From: Raffaelea ambrosiae
Taxonomy: Eukaryota; Ascomycota; Sordariomycetes; Ophiostomatales; Ophiostomataceae
NCBI GenBank assembly: GCA_002778195.1
Contig: PCDI01000003.1
Span: forward strand, 2,749,913-2,813,912
Reading direction: 5' to 3'
Length of the DNA: 64,000 bases
In this document: piece by piece, positions 12,367-23,961 of the stretch
How the letters are laid out: each line of letters opens with the position of its first letter
How positions within the stretch are numbered: position 1 is the stretch's first letter
Notes under the pieces: model-generated
Seen by the model: only the letters and a program-made list of their open reading frames with translations
Told to the model about the DNA's origin: nothing
Database searches by the model: none
Program-made: the position numbers and the translations under genes

Positions 12367-14769
12367 TTACCACATCCAGTCCATGAACCTGCGATGTGCG
12401 TTAGCAGTGAGTAAACCCAGCCCCGAACCGCGTGTACAAACCTCTCGTATCTGGTTTCCGGCATCTTGATGGCCAGTTGCGCCTCGTGGGCTTCGACCTC
12501 GGCCAGCCCCGTATGCAAGTCCATGTCTCGGGCCTTGATGAACGGCGTCCGCTTGACAATCTTCCAGCCCAGATAGATGGCGACTGGCTTTTGTTAGCAT
12601 GGGCCACGACAGGCAAACGCAGAGAACAGGAGACACGCACGGAAGAGGACAATGGTAAAGTACGCCGTGAAGAACCCCGAGAAGCTCCAGTGGCCATGGA
12701 TGAACACGCCGTAGCCGTTTGTCAGGAGAATGATGCCCACCCAGAAAATGGCAAAGTAGTTGGAGTACGCTATGAGAATTTGGTTAGTGTGTCCGTCCAT
12801 CCATCCATTCACGCCGGACGCGTTTTGCAACAGAGACGACTCACGCGTGAACCGGCTCTTGAAGGGCAGCGTCGCCGTGCTGATGCCCTGCGCCTTGAGA
12901 CCGGCATGGAATCGCAGGTTGGCCACCATCATGAGGATGTAGGCAATCATGATGGCCGTCGAGCCCAGGTTGATGAACCAGTTGAGCACCACCGCGGACG
13001 CCGTGTTGCACGTCATGAATGCCAGGCACGCGACGGCAAAAGACAGCAGCAACGCCGGCAAGGGCACACCGCTGGCCGTCGTGCGGGCGAGGATCTTGGG
13101 TGCGCGGCCGTTCTTGGCGAGGCCGAATACGGTGCGCGAGGCTTGGAACAGGAGGCAGTTGGTACAGCTCCAAGCGGAGGTGATGCTGGGACAGAGTGTA
13201 AGCAGAGATCATACCGGGAACATATCTGGCGGGAATCGCCTACACGACGGCATTGCACAGATCCGGCAGGACCGGGATAGCCAACCGGTTCATCGCAATG
13301 ATAAAGGGCGACTTGGCCACGCCGTTGCCCGAGGCAATGGCCGTCACTGGAAGGTCAGCATGGCTCTCCAGACAGAGAAGCGAAGCAAAACATACACATG
13401 GTCGCGTCGTTGTAGGGGACCAGCAGGCCTACAGCAAACACGGACAGAATGAAAAAGAAAATCAGCCGGTAGATGACTCGCCGCACAGCCTTGGGTATGT
13501 TGCGGCGCGGGTTGACCGTCTCCGGGGCGCAGTTGGCAATGAAGTCGGGGCCACCAATGGCGAAGGCAGCCGTGTTGAAGACGCTGCATGGTGAGTGTTC
13601 CAAACATGGACAAACAAAAAAACGAACGGGGGGGGCGAACTCACCCCCAGACGCCGAGGAAGCGCCCGGTCGAGCCCGTGGTGTAGGCTTCGTTGAACGC
13701 GCCCGGGTGCTTCCAGTACCGGAAGCCGATGCGGTCGTGCTTCGGGTTGCCGCCGACGACGACAATAAAGGTGAACAGCAAGAAGCCGATGATGAGAAAC
13801 ACCTTGAAGATGGACGCGTAGAACTCGGCCTCGCCGAAATACTTGACCGCTAGGCAGTTGAGCACAAACACGACCGACAACGTCACGGCGACCCACACGC
13901 CTGGGTTGATGTCGGGGAACCAGTAGGCCCAGAGGCCGGTAATGGCCGTGCAGTCGGCTGCGGTGAAGATCCTGTTGTGGAGACGGAGGTGAGCAGACAG
14001 ACGCATATATGGACGATGGTGGGCGGTCGGCTCACATCCTGAGGGACCTGCTGTCAGCCTTGTCGGTGTTTAGCTAATCATCTATTCTCGAAGACCGAAC
14101 TTACATGCTGGCGTATGTGTTAGTAGACTGGCAATCATTGGCGACTCTATATTCCACGAGACACGGACATACCTGTATGCATATACCCAGCCCATGGCAA
14201 CACCAGCGCTTTCGTCGACGAATCGTCCAATATCTGTCGCTTCTGTTAGGGGAAGGGCATCACCAGTTTGGTAGTGAGCGGTGCAGCTTACGAGTAGCAA
14301 ATGATCCCGGTACCGGAAGATACGCTGACATCTCGCCCATGGCATGTGCCACACACAACAAGAAAACACACCAGATCGAATATCCGATCAGAAGGCCAGC
14401 CGGTCCGGCACTGTTGAGCACGCTGGAAGTGCCGACAAAGAGACCTGGGGCTGGGTCAGCAACTTGGCCCCCTGTCTTGGCTTGCCATCTTCACCAAGGT
14501 GCATCCACGTGGACTACCTCATACCTGTTCCTATGACACCGGAAATGGCCAGCAGCTGGATATGGTGTGACTGGAGGCCACGGTGGATGCCATACTCCGT
14601 CAGCCCGTCTGTCCGGGCTGTCAACCCGTTGTGTTCGCTGTTTGTCTGTACGTGTTGTTAGTATCGGGGTCCCATCAAAGCCGAGGACCGAGCACAATCT
14701 AACCGTGCTAGAGTCGCCATAGTCTGGGACTCCGCTAGCCTTGTCCGCTGGCATTGCCTTTTCGTCCAT
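12367..14769 (-). CDS. amino-acid permease (AAP/YAT family), 13 exons
   Basis: Plasma-membrane proton-coupled amino-acid importer of PF00324. Exons (minus strand): 14769-14704, 14645-14525, 14444-14292, 14242-14173, 14107-14105, 14047-14036, 13971-13645, 13583-13396, 13346-13244, 13185-12845, 12769-12641, 12583-12442, 12388-12367; 558 aa. The N-terminal segment HRGLQSHHIQLLAISGVIGTG followed by LFVG is the family signature before TM1, and about 12 hydrophobic segments follow. ATG 14769 is the first in-frame ATG. Introns carry TACTAAC, CTAAC or CTGAC branch sites. The 3-nt exon is the odd point: skipping it keeps the frame and changes YSMS to YRS. The substrate cannot be told from sequence. 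Confidence 0.88.
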
Positions 14770-15598
14770 GTTTATGTCCGGATGGGATTGTGCCAAAACG
14801 GTGCTTCTTGGATCAGACGCGTACTTGGACTCCTAGCTAGATTAGCATCCGGGCATCCCTGGGTGTCATATGGACTATATATGACAGTTTCTAATGTGTC
14901 AACGGCACGGGGTGGCGTGCAACCCGGCATATCGGACAGGGTCTGACAGGATACGTGCAGAAGTGCAGAGTATGGGGCGGTCACAGAAGCCCAGCGATTG
15001 GATACGGTCACCCAGCCATAACCGGGGCCCAGATACCGGCAAACAGGAAGCATCAGTGTACCCCGCAGTGCTAGCCCATTGCCACATGCTCTCGAAGGCG
15101 CGTTTATCAACAATGCAGTAAAGCAGGGCGAGGTTCAATTCTGCGCCCGGGTAGGTGCAGGTATCGTCGTGGGACTGGCCACTGGAAATTTCCAATCTGG
15201 CTAGTGGTGGGCCCGCTGTATCGGTGCTCTTATCAGCAGACAAGGCGCGGGTATCTGCATCGTCCTGGGCCGTCTGGGAATTGTGTTGTAAAGCTCGACG
15301 ATCTGATTGGCCCTGTAAAAGAGACGGCAACCGAGAGCGAAACAGGTGAGAGGATATCCGAATATGGCTGCCCTGGTCGCCTCTGAGGCAACTGTAGCCT
15401 TCATGACGACAGATTTGTCAGGCCAAATGGCACGAATGCGATCACCATTCGTGGCCGATCCCGAGGAGGTCGATCCCATATATTAGTGGCCTTCTCGTAA
15501 CCGAGACACGAGACAGTACAAGCCGAGACATTGGTGACCAGTCCTGTTACGAGCAGAACGAATAACAAGACCGCAGTGGGATACGATAAGCGCCTGCC
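14770..15598. other. divergent intergenic region, no gene seen
   Basis: This lies between the permease (leftward) and the DUF3445 gene (rightward) and is presumably a shared upstream region. I see no RNA gene or repeat in it. Confidence 0.6.
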
Positions 15599-17354
15599 AT
15601 GTCCCCTCTTGTTTTGCTGTTGCTGGCTGTGGTGTTCGTGCTGGTGGGAGCCACCCAATGGTGGACATCTCGGCGGAAGACCGCGACATCTGCACCACCG
15701 AAGGCATCCCAGAGCATTCGCGAAAGTACGCAATCGTTCTCCCTTCTTCTCATAGCTGCTTCTTCTTCTAGTCTTCCGAGTGTGGCTGGCTGACAGACAA
15801 AGAACCATGGGAGTATCCAGAGCCTTCCCCCGATCTCGAGTTTGACCTGAAGGCAACAAGCCCGCCCAAGTTTCGCGCCTTTCGGTATTCTTACAAGCGA
15901 CAGTATGTACACCCAACCAGGCTTGCCGTAGCCGGCTTTGACTCACGCCGACAAAAATCAGCACAATCGAGACACGGAAACTGGACAAGGATTCGTGGGT
16001 GATTGTATGGCCTCCCCGATCGTGTCTAGCACACTTTTCATGCATTATCGACGTATCCACACTTTCAGTACTTTGCTGATGTGTGATTTTCCAGCTTGAC
16101 AACGAATGGCCGCTGTACTACGACCGCAAAGTCAAGCGTCTGGCCGACCGCGGCGACAAGATCGTCAAGACCCTCCCGGAAGCCCGCTTCGCCGCACACG
16201 AGCTATGCCAGGATCTGGCCGAGTTCCTCTCGCGGCGGTATCCGCAGGTCTACACAATCGAACGGTCAAAGACAGATGCACTGGGGTGGTACGGCCTGGG
16301 ATCGGTGACCAAGATTTCGATGCCTCCGTTCGGGGCATCCTTCGACCTGACAAAGGAGGATCCTTTGACGGTTGCGGGCTTAATCCAGCCCACGGATATC
16401 AACATTCTGATAGAGAACGAGGACGGCTCGTACCATTTGGCCGGCATGATGCTCGGAATTGGAGGTATGTCTGTTTCCTGGGGTTCAACGACATGCGGCG
16501 GGAAAAAAATAACAACCTTGGTGCAGGTGGCCAAAGATTGAAGGATAAACGTAAGCAGTGACCAACTTCGCAAAGTCGCCGTGGCCGCACCGTGCTGACC
16601 GTCCAGTCGGGAAAAGTTTCGACGATCTCCACTTCAGCGGCCATGTCCCTTACTACAAGGAGCAGCTGCAACGGCCGCTGGGTCGGTATCTGTCCAAGCT
16701 GAAGGTGGAGGTCCCAGTGCATCGCAACAGTAGGTCTGGTTCTCTTCTTGGATCATCCCATCCACTGCTAATCATCCAACCACAGCTACGGGGATATCCA
16801 TTCATGGTACGCATTCCGATATTTGTCACTCGCGTTTTTCCCTATCTCCATTAGCATGCTCATGAAATTCTTTTACAGACGCATACCACTGGCCAACCGA
16901 GACTATGGGCCCCGAAGACGACTGGGATCCCGTGCAACGCGGCCCCGGTGTCGGTACGGCCAGCTATGGAGTTTGGCAACCACCGAAGCCCATCACCAGT
17001 GTGGATCAGCTGTGGTTTCGGCAGGAACGTCAAGTGTTGCGTCGCCTCCCCAAATCGGGCGCCATTGTCTGGATGGTGCACACATATGTCGAGCCGCTGG
17101 CCGAAGTGGCCCAAGAGCCCGGTGTGCCAGGGCGTATGGCCTCACTGATCCGGAGCTGGGATGACGTGATGGCTAGGTAAGGGCACTCTGCATCCATGCA
17201 GTTGTTCTTGAACTAATATATCAAATTGCGCAGTCACAAAGGGCGGCACATGTACGACGAGGTTCTTCTTCCATACTTGGACAACCTCCATGCGAAGCAG
17301 GTAGAAAGCGGCGTTTGCGAAGAGGGTCAACTTCCCAGCAACTTTCCATTCTAA
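15599..17354 (+). CDS. DUF3445 / haem-dependent oxidative N-demethylase-like protein
   Basis: PF11927-family protein; bacterial relatives include a subunit of a dimethylamine-oxidising haem enzyme, but the fungal role is unknown. Nine exons: 15599-15725, 15797-15902, 15962-16004, 16095-16464, 16527-16550, 16607-16729, 16786-16806, 16879-17176, 17234-17354; 410 aa. An N-terminal hydrophobic anchor (residues 3-18) is followed by basic residues, so it is probably membrane-tethered. Family landmarks are FRAFRYSYKR, then RKLDKDSWVILDNEWPLYY, a HFSGHVPYYKEQL block, and WFRQERQVLRRLPKSGAIVW near the end. The first acceptor (15796) is the only one I found that keeps the frame, but its branch site is poor, so exon 2's start is the weakest point. 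Confidence 0.8.
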
Positions 17355-17799
17355 ACACGCATTTGAATGTCGCTCGATGGTTGTGGGAAGTGGATTGGAC
17401 ACAGCATCAGCTAGAGTCGGGGAAGACAAGAAAATGATCAAGCACCTCCTAGAGAAATTATTGCTCGAGAAGAGACTAAAACACACAAGAACCTGCATAG
17501 AGTAAAAAAGATAAAGAAAGAAAGACTTGTCAAAATGGACGAACTACTATGTATGTGAGATTTGGCCTGATAAGAAACTCGATTTGGTATAGGTTGCGGC
17601 AGGCCGTCTCGTTTTAGCCTTATCTTGGTTGGTTGACGTGAAGCTTGAACAGATATGTTTGGGCACCTGTTCTTTTTCTCGGACGCTTTTGTTCCAGATA
17701 AGGGTCGCTGCCCGCAACGCTTCCATCCGAGTTCCATGCCTACACACATGCGGCTCCCATTGCGTCAAGTCGTCTCTGTGCAGGTCGAACCACGCCAGG

Positions 17800-19632
17800 A
17801 TGCAGTCTGTCCGTGCGTCGCCGCTGCCCAGCCCTCGGGCGGCCATGGCCCCCGGTCAGCCCCTCGCCCGCTCTTCGAAGCGGGCCATGACTCGCTCCAC
17901 CACGGGCTGCATCGGCTGCCGTCTGCGCCGCAAAAAGTGCAGTGAAGAGAAACCCCACTGTGCCAACTGCGAGCGCAATGGCATCCTGTGCACGTATCCG
18001 CGGCCGGGTGACGCCAAGCACAGCGAGCTCCTGCGCCGAACCAACCCGACCGGTCGGCAAATAGGACGGCGGAGTGGGCGCGGGGCTTCTGTGTCAACGG
18101 CGGGGTCGCCACCCCAGTCCACGACGTCGGCGTCCTGTTTAGCAGCCGGGCAAGGCTCCGAGGGTTCCTCCGACTTGTCTGTCGCCTCGGACGAGGCTGT
18201 CCTGAGCATTCTACATCGCGTCTCCACATCCCCCATCCCGTCGCACTCATCCGCCTCCTCACGTCCCCGGCTCTCCGCGTCCGCTCCCACATTCACGACA
18301 AGCATCCCCCTTTCGCCCGACCTCCTCGTCCATGGCCTCTTGCGCCAGCCGGCCTCCCGTCGGTTCCTGCACCACTACATCCACCGGACCTATCGCGTCA
18401 TGGCCGTGTGCCAGGGCACGCGCAACCCCTTCCTCTGGGAGCTGATCCCCATGGCCATGGGCAGCAACCTCGTGCTCAACGCGCTGCTCGCCTTCAGCGG
18501 CATCCACTACGCCGACCTGGCCGGTGTAGCCATCGACGAAACCACGTGGCTGCATTACGGCCAGACGATCCAGGGCGCCAAGTTTGGACTCACCCAGTTG
18601 GCGCAAGGCAACACGGACATTCTGGTGCCGCTACTCGTCGCAGTGATTCTGTTGTGTATTCTGGAGGTGAGTCTGTGCATCGTGGCGACAGCAACGTATA
18701 TATGAGAAAAGAAAGATTGCCACAGCATGCCGCTTCGGCCTTGATCTCGGCCTGCTAACACGCTACAGACGTTCCGGGCCGACGCCGGTTCGGCAGCGCT
18801 GGAGCACCTGCGCGCGGCACGGGCCCTGCTCCTGGAGCGTGTGCTTCCACTGCCCGCTGCTCAGCTCAGCCAGACGATGCGGGCCTTCCTGGTGGAACGG
18901 TACACGTACACCATGGTCCTCGCGCATATCACCATGGGTAGCGAGGCTGACCAGTGGGTGCTCGACGACACCGCCTTGCTGTTTCCCATGATCCAAACAG
19001 ACGCCTCGGCCATCACAGCCACAAAAACGGCAGCCTCCAGCTGTGTCCACGAGCTCTTCTGTCTCATCCCTAGAGTCTCGGTGCTGGCCCGGCAGTGGGG
19101 CCGTGCACGCCAGGAGGGGCGTCCGCCTGCATCCCGAGCCCGTGCCGAGTATGCCCGTCTCTATGCACAGTTGACGGCCTGGCAGCCGACCTCGGACGAC
19201 GAGGCCCACACGGTCTGCGGTCGGCTCTACCAGCAGGCCCTGCTCGTGTATCTAGTGGCATCATGCGGAGGGGGAGGAGGCGGTGGCTGCCAAAGCCCCA
19301 AAGACGACGACGCGGACCCGGCAAAAGACCAAGTCCACCAGGCTTTCGACGCCTTTCTTCCCTTCTTGTCCTCCATTCCCCTGGACGCTGCCACATCCAC
19401 AACGCTTTGCTGGCCGCTGGTCGTCTTTGGCGCGTGTGCCCGTGATGCCCGGCACCGCGAAGCCATTGCTCACCGGCTGGATTCGCTGTCGTGCACGTAT
19501 GCAGCGCAAAGTGTACGGGACGCGAGGGAACTGCTGCAGCGGCTGTGGGACGACGACGATCCCGACGCAGCAAATCCGCTGGGCTTCGAAGCGATGATGA
19601 GGCGTTCTGGGAAGACGGTTCTCTTTCTATGA
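17800..19632 (+). CDS. Zn(II)2Cys6 transcription factor
   Basis: Nuclear regulator. Two exons (17800-18666, 18769-19632), 576 aa. The binuclear zinc cluster is complete: Cys37, Cys40, Cys47, Cys54, Cys57 and Cys64 (C-x2-C-x6-C-x6-C-x2-C-x6-C), preceded by a basic stretch. A Ser/Pro-rich linker (about 85-165) leads into an alpha-helical region resembling Fungal_trans_2 (PF11951). ATG 17845 is an alternative start; both leave the zinc cluster intact. A Gly run near residue 475 is a low-complexity insert. It lies 445 bp after the DUF3445 gene in the same direction and might regulate it, but targets are not readable from sequence. Confidence 0.88.
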
Positions 19633-20135
19633 CAAGACAGAACAGTATGGCTAACGATGATGATAATCTGACACGAATAAAATTTGCTTCTATCGGGTTC
19701 TGTTTTTTTTTTTCTGATGCAAACGGGGGAATCATGCACCAACTCGTCCTGATATCGATGAGCAGCCCCATTCCATCGAGATTTCAATGACGAAAAGAAA
19801 CACGCGGAAAGACGCCCTTACGCCAGAAGCTAGCCCAAGAAATTACAGACAGATGCGCCCCAATGAGGCACCCATGGCCCCAGTGCCCCAGTATCCCAGG
19901 CTTGTGTAGGCACCTGCGGCAAGCAGCGTACAGAGGACCAGCTTCTCGAGATGGTCTTGTGGGCCCTTGGTGGCACTCTAACGCCAATTCAGGGCCGCTG
20001 CTCATCTGAGTCAGCGCTATGATGTCGCCGACTTTCTCCCCTCAACACGCCTCTCTCGGTCATTTCTTACCTGCGATGAGGGGATGCCTGGAGAATTCTG
20101 ACCAGGCCCAAAAGGTTCCACTTCCACAGTGTTTG
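19633..20135. other. convergent 3' intergenic region
   Basis: Nothing recognisable. It separates the 3' ends of the zinc-cluster regulator and the DUF2855 gene. Confidence 0.6.
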
Positions 20136-21395
20136 TCAAATTTCAAAGACCAAGGCTTCGGTGGAGGAGATCCTGCCTGCCATCAACTCCTTCCAGCTGC
20201 CCTCAATGCCCGTCGCTCCCTCGATACCGCTGCGATAGACCATCTTCACGCCTTGCATGGCCTCGCCGCCCAGAGACCGCTCCAGGGCTGTCCACCAGTC
20301 GTTGTACACGGAATCCGAGCCCACGGCTTCCATGGCCATGTCTTGTATGCGGCTGTGGTTGCACTGGATTCTGACCAGCTTCTGGCCCTTGGCCATGTGT
20401 CGTGGCAGTTCTGGGTCCTGGACAAGACCGGATCGGCTGCCGACAGCAAGGATGGTGAAGACTATGGACTCTGGGAGAGAGGCAGTCGCTGCGTCCAGGA
20501 AGCGCTCGACGACGCCGTCCCGGGCCCCGAAATCGACAACGAGCACACGGCCCGGTTTCTGCGCGGCCATGGCGCTCGTCGCGGCCGCCTGCGCGGTGAG
20601 CTCGTCGTAGCGGATGGAGCGCACCGGGAACGGCGTGGTCTGTCTGCTTGTGGGCGGCGGCGGCGACCGGGACGACGACGACGACACCTCCCAGTACGCC
20701 AAGGGGGCATTGTGGGCTCCGCGGTTCTCCGTCAGGTTCCACGAGAACGACCGTCCCGTCTTGCTGGACGCGGAAAGCCCCACCACCACGGACGACGTCA
20801 GATCTGCGTCTTCCCTTGTCCAGTCGGCGAGCCCGCCGGGGTGGATGGGAGCCAAGCTCGGGTCGGACGGGAAGGCGAACCGGTTCAGCAGGTAGCCGGT
20901 GCCCCACACGGGGAAGCACGTCCACGCCGCCAGGTCCCCGGCCGGCAACGCGGGCACGTGGATGTACCGGTTGTACAAGTTCATCATGACCTTGCGATGT
21001 TCGCTGACTTCGCGAAAGTGGCCTGGCGGCTCGAGAGGGTCGAGCAGAAGATCGTGCCAGTAGGCGGACGTCGGCCAGAAGCCGAACAAAAAGGACCCCG
21101 CCGGCACGCCCGGGGTGGTGGACGCGACGACCTCGGCATAGCCCCAGGCCGGCGCAATGATCCACTCATCGGGGCTGTACGGCGCGGGCAGGCCCGAGGA
21201 GGGGACAGGGAAGGCGCTCCACCACCCCATAATGCCGCCGGCCTGCACGTAGGCGAGGTTGTTCTTGCTCAGGCCGACGAGGCGTGTGCGGGTGCGGACA
21301 GAGGAGGGCGCCAAGGCCGGCGGGCGAGAAGCGGTGGAAACAACGGCATTCTTGGAGTGGTCCTTTTTGGACACGACGTGGATCTGGGCGGACAT
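20136..21395 (-). CDS. DUF2855 family protein
   Basis: Single exon, 419 aa. It matches the PF11017 (DUF2855) family of unknown function, found in bacteria and fungi; the diagnostic stretch is the YWHDLLLDP...GHFREVSEHRK...LYNRYI region (about residues 112-145). A central VLVVDFGARDG segment resembles the nucleotide-binding half of medium-chain dehydrogenases, so a reductase-like role is possible but unproven. I chose the ATG at 21395 because the open frame further upstream has a low-complexity, Pro-rich sequence unlike the family. No signal peptide; presumably cytosolic. The antisense strand has a 472-codon open frame, a GC3 artefact. Confidence 0.8.
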   Translation of the reverse strand: MSAQIHVVSKKDHSKNAVVSTASRPPALAPSSVRTRTRLVGLSKNNLAYVQAGGIMGWWSAFPVPSSGLPAPYSPDEWIIAPAWGYAEVVASTTPGVPAGSFLFGFWPTSAYWHDLLLDPLEPPGHFREVSEHRKVMMNLYNRYIHVPALPAGDLAAWTCFPVWGTGYLLNRFAFPSDPSLAPIHPGGLADWTREDADLTSSVVVGLSASSKTGRSFSWNLTENRGAHNAPLAYWEVSSSSSRSPPPPTSRQTTPFPVRSIRYDELTAQAAATSAMAAQKPGRVLVVDFGARDGVVERFLDAATASLPESIVFTILAVGSRSGLVQDPELPRHMAKGQKLVRIQCNHSRIQDMAMEAVGSDSVYNDWWTALERSLGGEAMQGVKMVYRSGIEGATGIEGSWKELMAGRISSTEALVFEI

Positions 21396-22188
21396 GGCGA
21401 CGACAAGGAGAACTGGGGGACCCTGTTGTATTCTTGACAGGGAGAAAGGAGAGGGGGGGGGGGTCTTGTTTTCTCTCCCAGTCGTCTTCGATGGCGCGGC
21501 CGGGCCGGACTTATATCCCCGTAGGATGCCGGTGAGGGTGTAAGCGGATGACATCATTTCCATTCAAGAGCCCACGTCGGCCAGTTTAGTAATCAAGCTT
21601 ACTTTCGGCGGCATCTGGGGGAGAATTCTGTGCATTCCGCGGCAGCCAAGTTGTACACAAGGCATTGCCGTGTCAGGCTAGGCTTGTGCCATTCCTGCAG
21701 CTACGCGGATTGTGCTCGTATACGCGGTGCGGCAGTAGACACAGCTCGGGTGGACACCGCAAGCCTGTTGGCCCGAACGGGACCCTTGGAACATGCATTA
21801 GCTCTGTGGCTGTTCTACGTCTCACATGTCGTCACTATCCTCGTACAGCAGGTAGGCCACCACCTCGGACATGCCTGTCCTCATTGGTGGACGAGTAGTG
21901 CATAGGAGGCTCCATGTCTCTGGGGTCCTGCTGTAGTCTCTGCCGAAAAAAAGAAGTCTAGTCTGCCGGAAGGTGTTGTCTTGAGCAGAACGTCAGTCTG
22001 GGAAAGCAGGTGGATGTCTCGGGCCACACGCTCTCGGCCTGTATCAATCCGCCCAACCTATATCACCACGGGTTGGGCTCTGGCTCTTGCGAACCAAAAA
22101 TTCTCGACACATAGCGTTCAAACCAGTTCATTTTTTTTTCATCTTGCATGGACTACTTAGCCGCACCCGGCAGACACCAAGTCCGTGC
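21396..22188. other. intergenic, upstream of DUF2855 gene
   Basis: Holds the DUF2855 promoter and the 3' flank of the phospholipase C gene. No other feature seen. Confidence 0.55.
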
Positions 22189-23961
22189 CTACGTCTTCGT
22201 CACCTCAAACTTGACGAGCAACGAGCATTTCGTCTCCCGCCCCTTCAGGTCCAGCATGCGGATGAACCGCCAGCCCGGCTGCACGTACGACAGCCGCACG
22301 GCCGCCACGACAAACTTGGGGTTGGCCGACCAGGCGGCGTCGTTCTTGACCAGCAGCCGCAGAAACGCCAGCTCGTTGTCCTCGTACTCCCACTCCAGGA
22401 CCTCGTCCCACAGCGGGTCCGTCGGCGACGCCGCCTCCTCCCGGTCCCCGACCAGGGCACCCAGGGCACCACCCAGGGCCTGGAGACCGCCGCGCTTGTA
22501 CACCTTGGTCTTGCGCTTGCGGTCGTCCGGCGGCGCGGCCAGGTCGTTGGGGTGCACCAGCGAGCACGTCAGATACGGCCGCACCGAGTCGATGTCCTGG
22601 CCCTCCGGAACGGGGATGCCCGCCGCGCCGGCCACGTGCAGCCGCAGCTGCACGCGCTGGCCGGTGCTCAGGTCGTAGGAGCCGCCCGCCCGCAGCGCGG
22701 CCGGCTTCAGCACGTAGCCGTCGGACCCGCGGAACAGGGCCTCGTTGAGCTGCATCGTCGCGTCGAACCGCTGCCAGTTCAGCGCGGCCACCTGCGCGCC
22801 CACGGCCCAGAACGGCAACGGGCGCAGATTGCGCGACGAGATGCGCGTGCCCTTGGGGAAGACGCGCATCAGGTGGCGCGCATTGTGCCGGGCAATGGCC
22901 GCCCGGTGCTCCGGCAGGTGCGCGCGCAGCCCCGACTCAGACACGTTGATGAGATGATGGTGCGGCGCGTCCACCAGCTCGCCCGGGTCGAACCAGCTGT
23001 TGTTGCTCGGCTTGACCGACTGCGCGTACACGCCCAGCGCCGCCAGCTCGGGCACGATGGTCGCCGTCGGCGCCGTCTTCTTCTTCGCCTTGTATTCCGC
23101 GTGCGCCCGCTTCTCCTTGTCGTCGTCGGAGTCGCTTGTGTCGCCCGAGTCGTCCGACGTGTCGCTGTCCTCGGCCTCCTTCTCGCCGGGGATGTGGTGC
23201 TCCACCATCACGATCACCTTGGCACGCAGCTCCGCCAGCGTCACATGCTCCGCAGGCCGGTCCGATGGCAGCGGCTGCGCGAGCAGACGGTCGCCCAGCA
23301 CGTCGGTCATGATCTCGGCGATGCGGAGCTGGCCATGGGGCCCGCAGTGGTTCTCCAGCGAGACGACAATGGGGCTGGGGTGCAAGGCCGAGTCCTCCTT
23401 GGCACGCGCCGCCTCCTTGTCGATGACGTCGCGTATGGTCTCGCACACCGCGCGCAGCGATATGTTGGACACGAGCGTGTAGCCATGTGTCACCTTGGGT
23501 TCCTCGGGATCGTCGTCGCCGTCCCAGGCATCAATCTCGACACAGCGCGAGCCGGTCGTCAGAGCAATGGCATAGGCGTCGGCGCCAGAGCTGCCGTACA
23601 GCTGGTGAGCCTTGAGGTACGTGTTGTGGCTCGAGCTGATAAAGTATTCCGGCAGCGGAAACGACCGGTCGGTCAGCTCGACGGGCAGAATGGCGTGCGG
23701 CTGCTCGAGGAGAGCCATCAGAGCAGCCGTGGGATCGGGTTGGTCGAGGCCGGCCTCATCCTTGCTGAGAACCTCGCGGTCGACGAGGAAGGCCTTCATG
23801 GCCCGGCTGACGTGAAGTTCATGCTTGGTTACGTCAGTGGTGCTACGGCCGCCACCGCCGATCGTAGCCTCGTCGATCTCTTCTCCTTTCTCATCATCAC
23901 GGCCCTGGGAGCGGGAGAAGGGATTGAGCGCGGCGAGCTTGCCAGTAAGGGCCTGAGACAT
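22189..23961 (-). CDS. phosphoinositide-specific phospholipase C
   Basis: Hydrolyses PtdIns(4,5)P2 to IP3 and diacylglycerol at membranes in a calcium-dependent way. Single exon, 590 aa. X box: SSHNTYL with His112, CVEIDAWDGD with Glu142 and Asp144, THGYTL with His159, and SLENHC with Glu203, corresponding to the known catalytic and calcium-binding positions. An acidic Ser/Asp-rich X-Y linker (about 270-300) is followed by the Y box (VKPSNNSWF, FPKGTRISSRNLRPLPFWAVG, GYVLKP) and a C-terminal C2 domain (about 440-590). No PH domain or EF-hands are visible, so this is the compact fungal type. The antisense 628-codon frame is a shadow. Confidence 0.93.
   Translation of the reverse strand: MSQALTGKLAALNPFSRSQGRDDEKGEEIDEATIGGGGRSTTDVTKHELHVSRAMKAFLVDREVLSKDEAGLDQPDPTAALMALLEQPHAILPVELTDRSFPLPEYFISSSHNTYLKAHQLYGSSGADAYAIALTTGSRCVEIDAWDGDDDPEEPKVTHGYTLVSNISLRAVCETIRDVIDKEAARAKEDSALHPSPIVVSLENHCGPHGQLRIAEIMTDVLGDRLLAQPLPSDRPAEHVTLAELRAKVIVMVEHHIPGEKEAEDSDTSDDSGDTSDSDDDKEKRAHAEYKAKKKTAPTATIVPELAALGVYAQSVKPSNNSWFDPGELVDAPHHHLINVSESGLRAHLPEHRAAIARHNARHLMRVFPKGTRISSRNLRPLPFWAVGAQVAALNWQRFDATMQLNEALFRGSDGYVLKPAALRAGGSYDLSTGQRVQLRLHVAGAAGIPVPEGQDIDSVRPYLTCSLVHPNDLAAPPDDRKRKTKVYKRGGLQALGGALGALVGDREEAASPTDPLWDEVLEWEYEDNELAFLRLLVKNDAAWSANPKFVVAAVRLSYVQPGWRFIRMLDLKGRETKCSLLVKFEVTKT

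Noticed and set aside
14770..14796. N-terminal extension of the amino-acid permease to 14796
   Set aside because: It would start at a non-ATG codon (TTG); ATG 14769 is the first true start.
20019..21437. 472-codon plus-strand open frame
   Set aside because: Antisense shadow of the DUF2855 gene.
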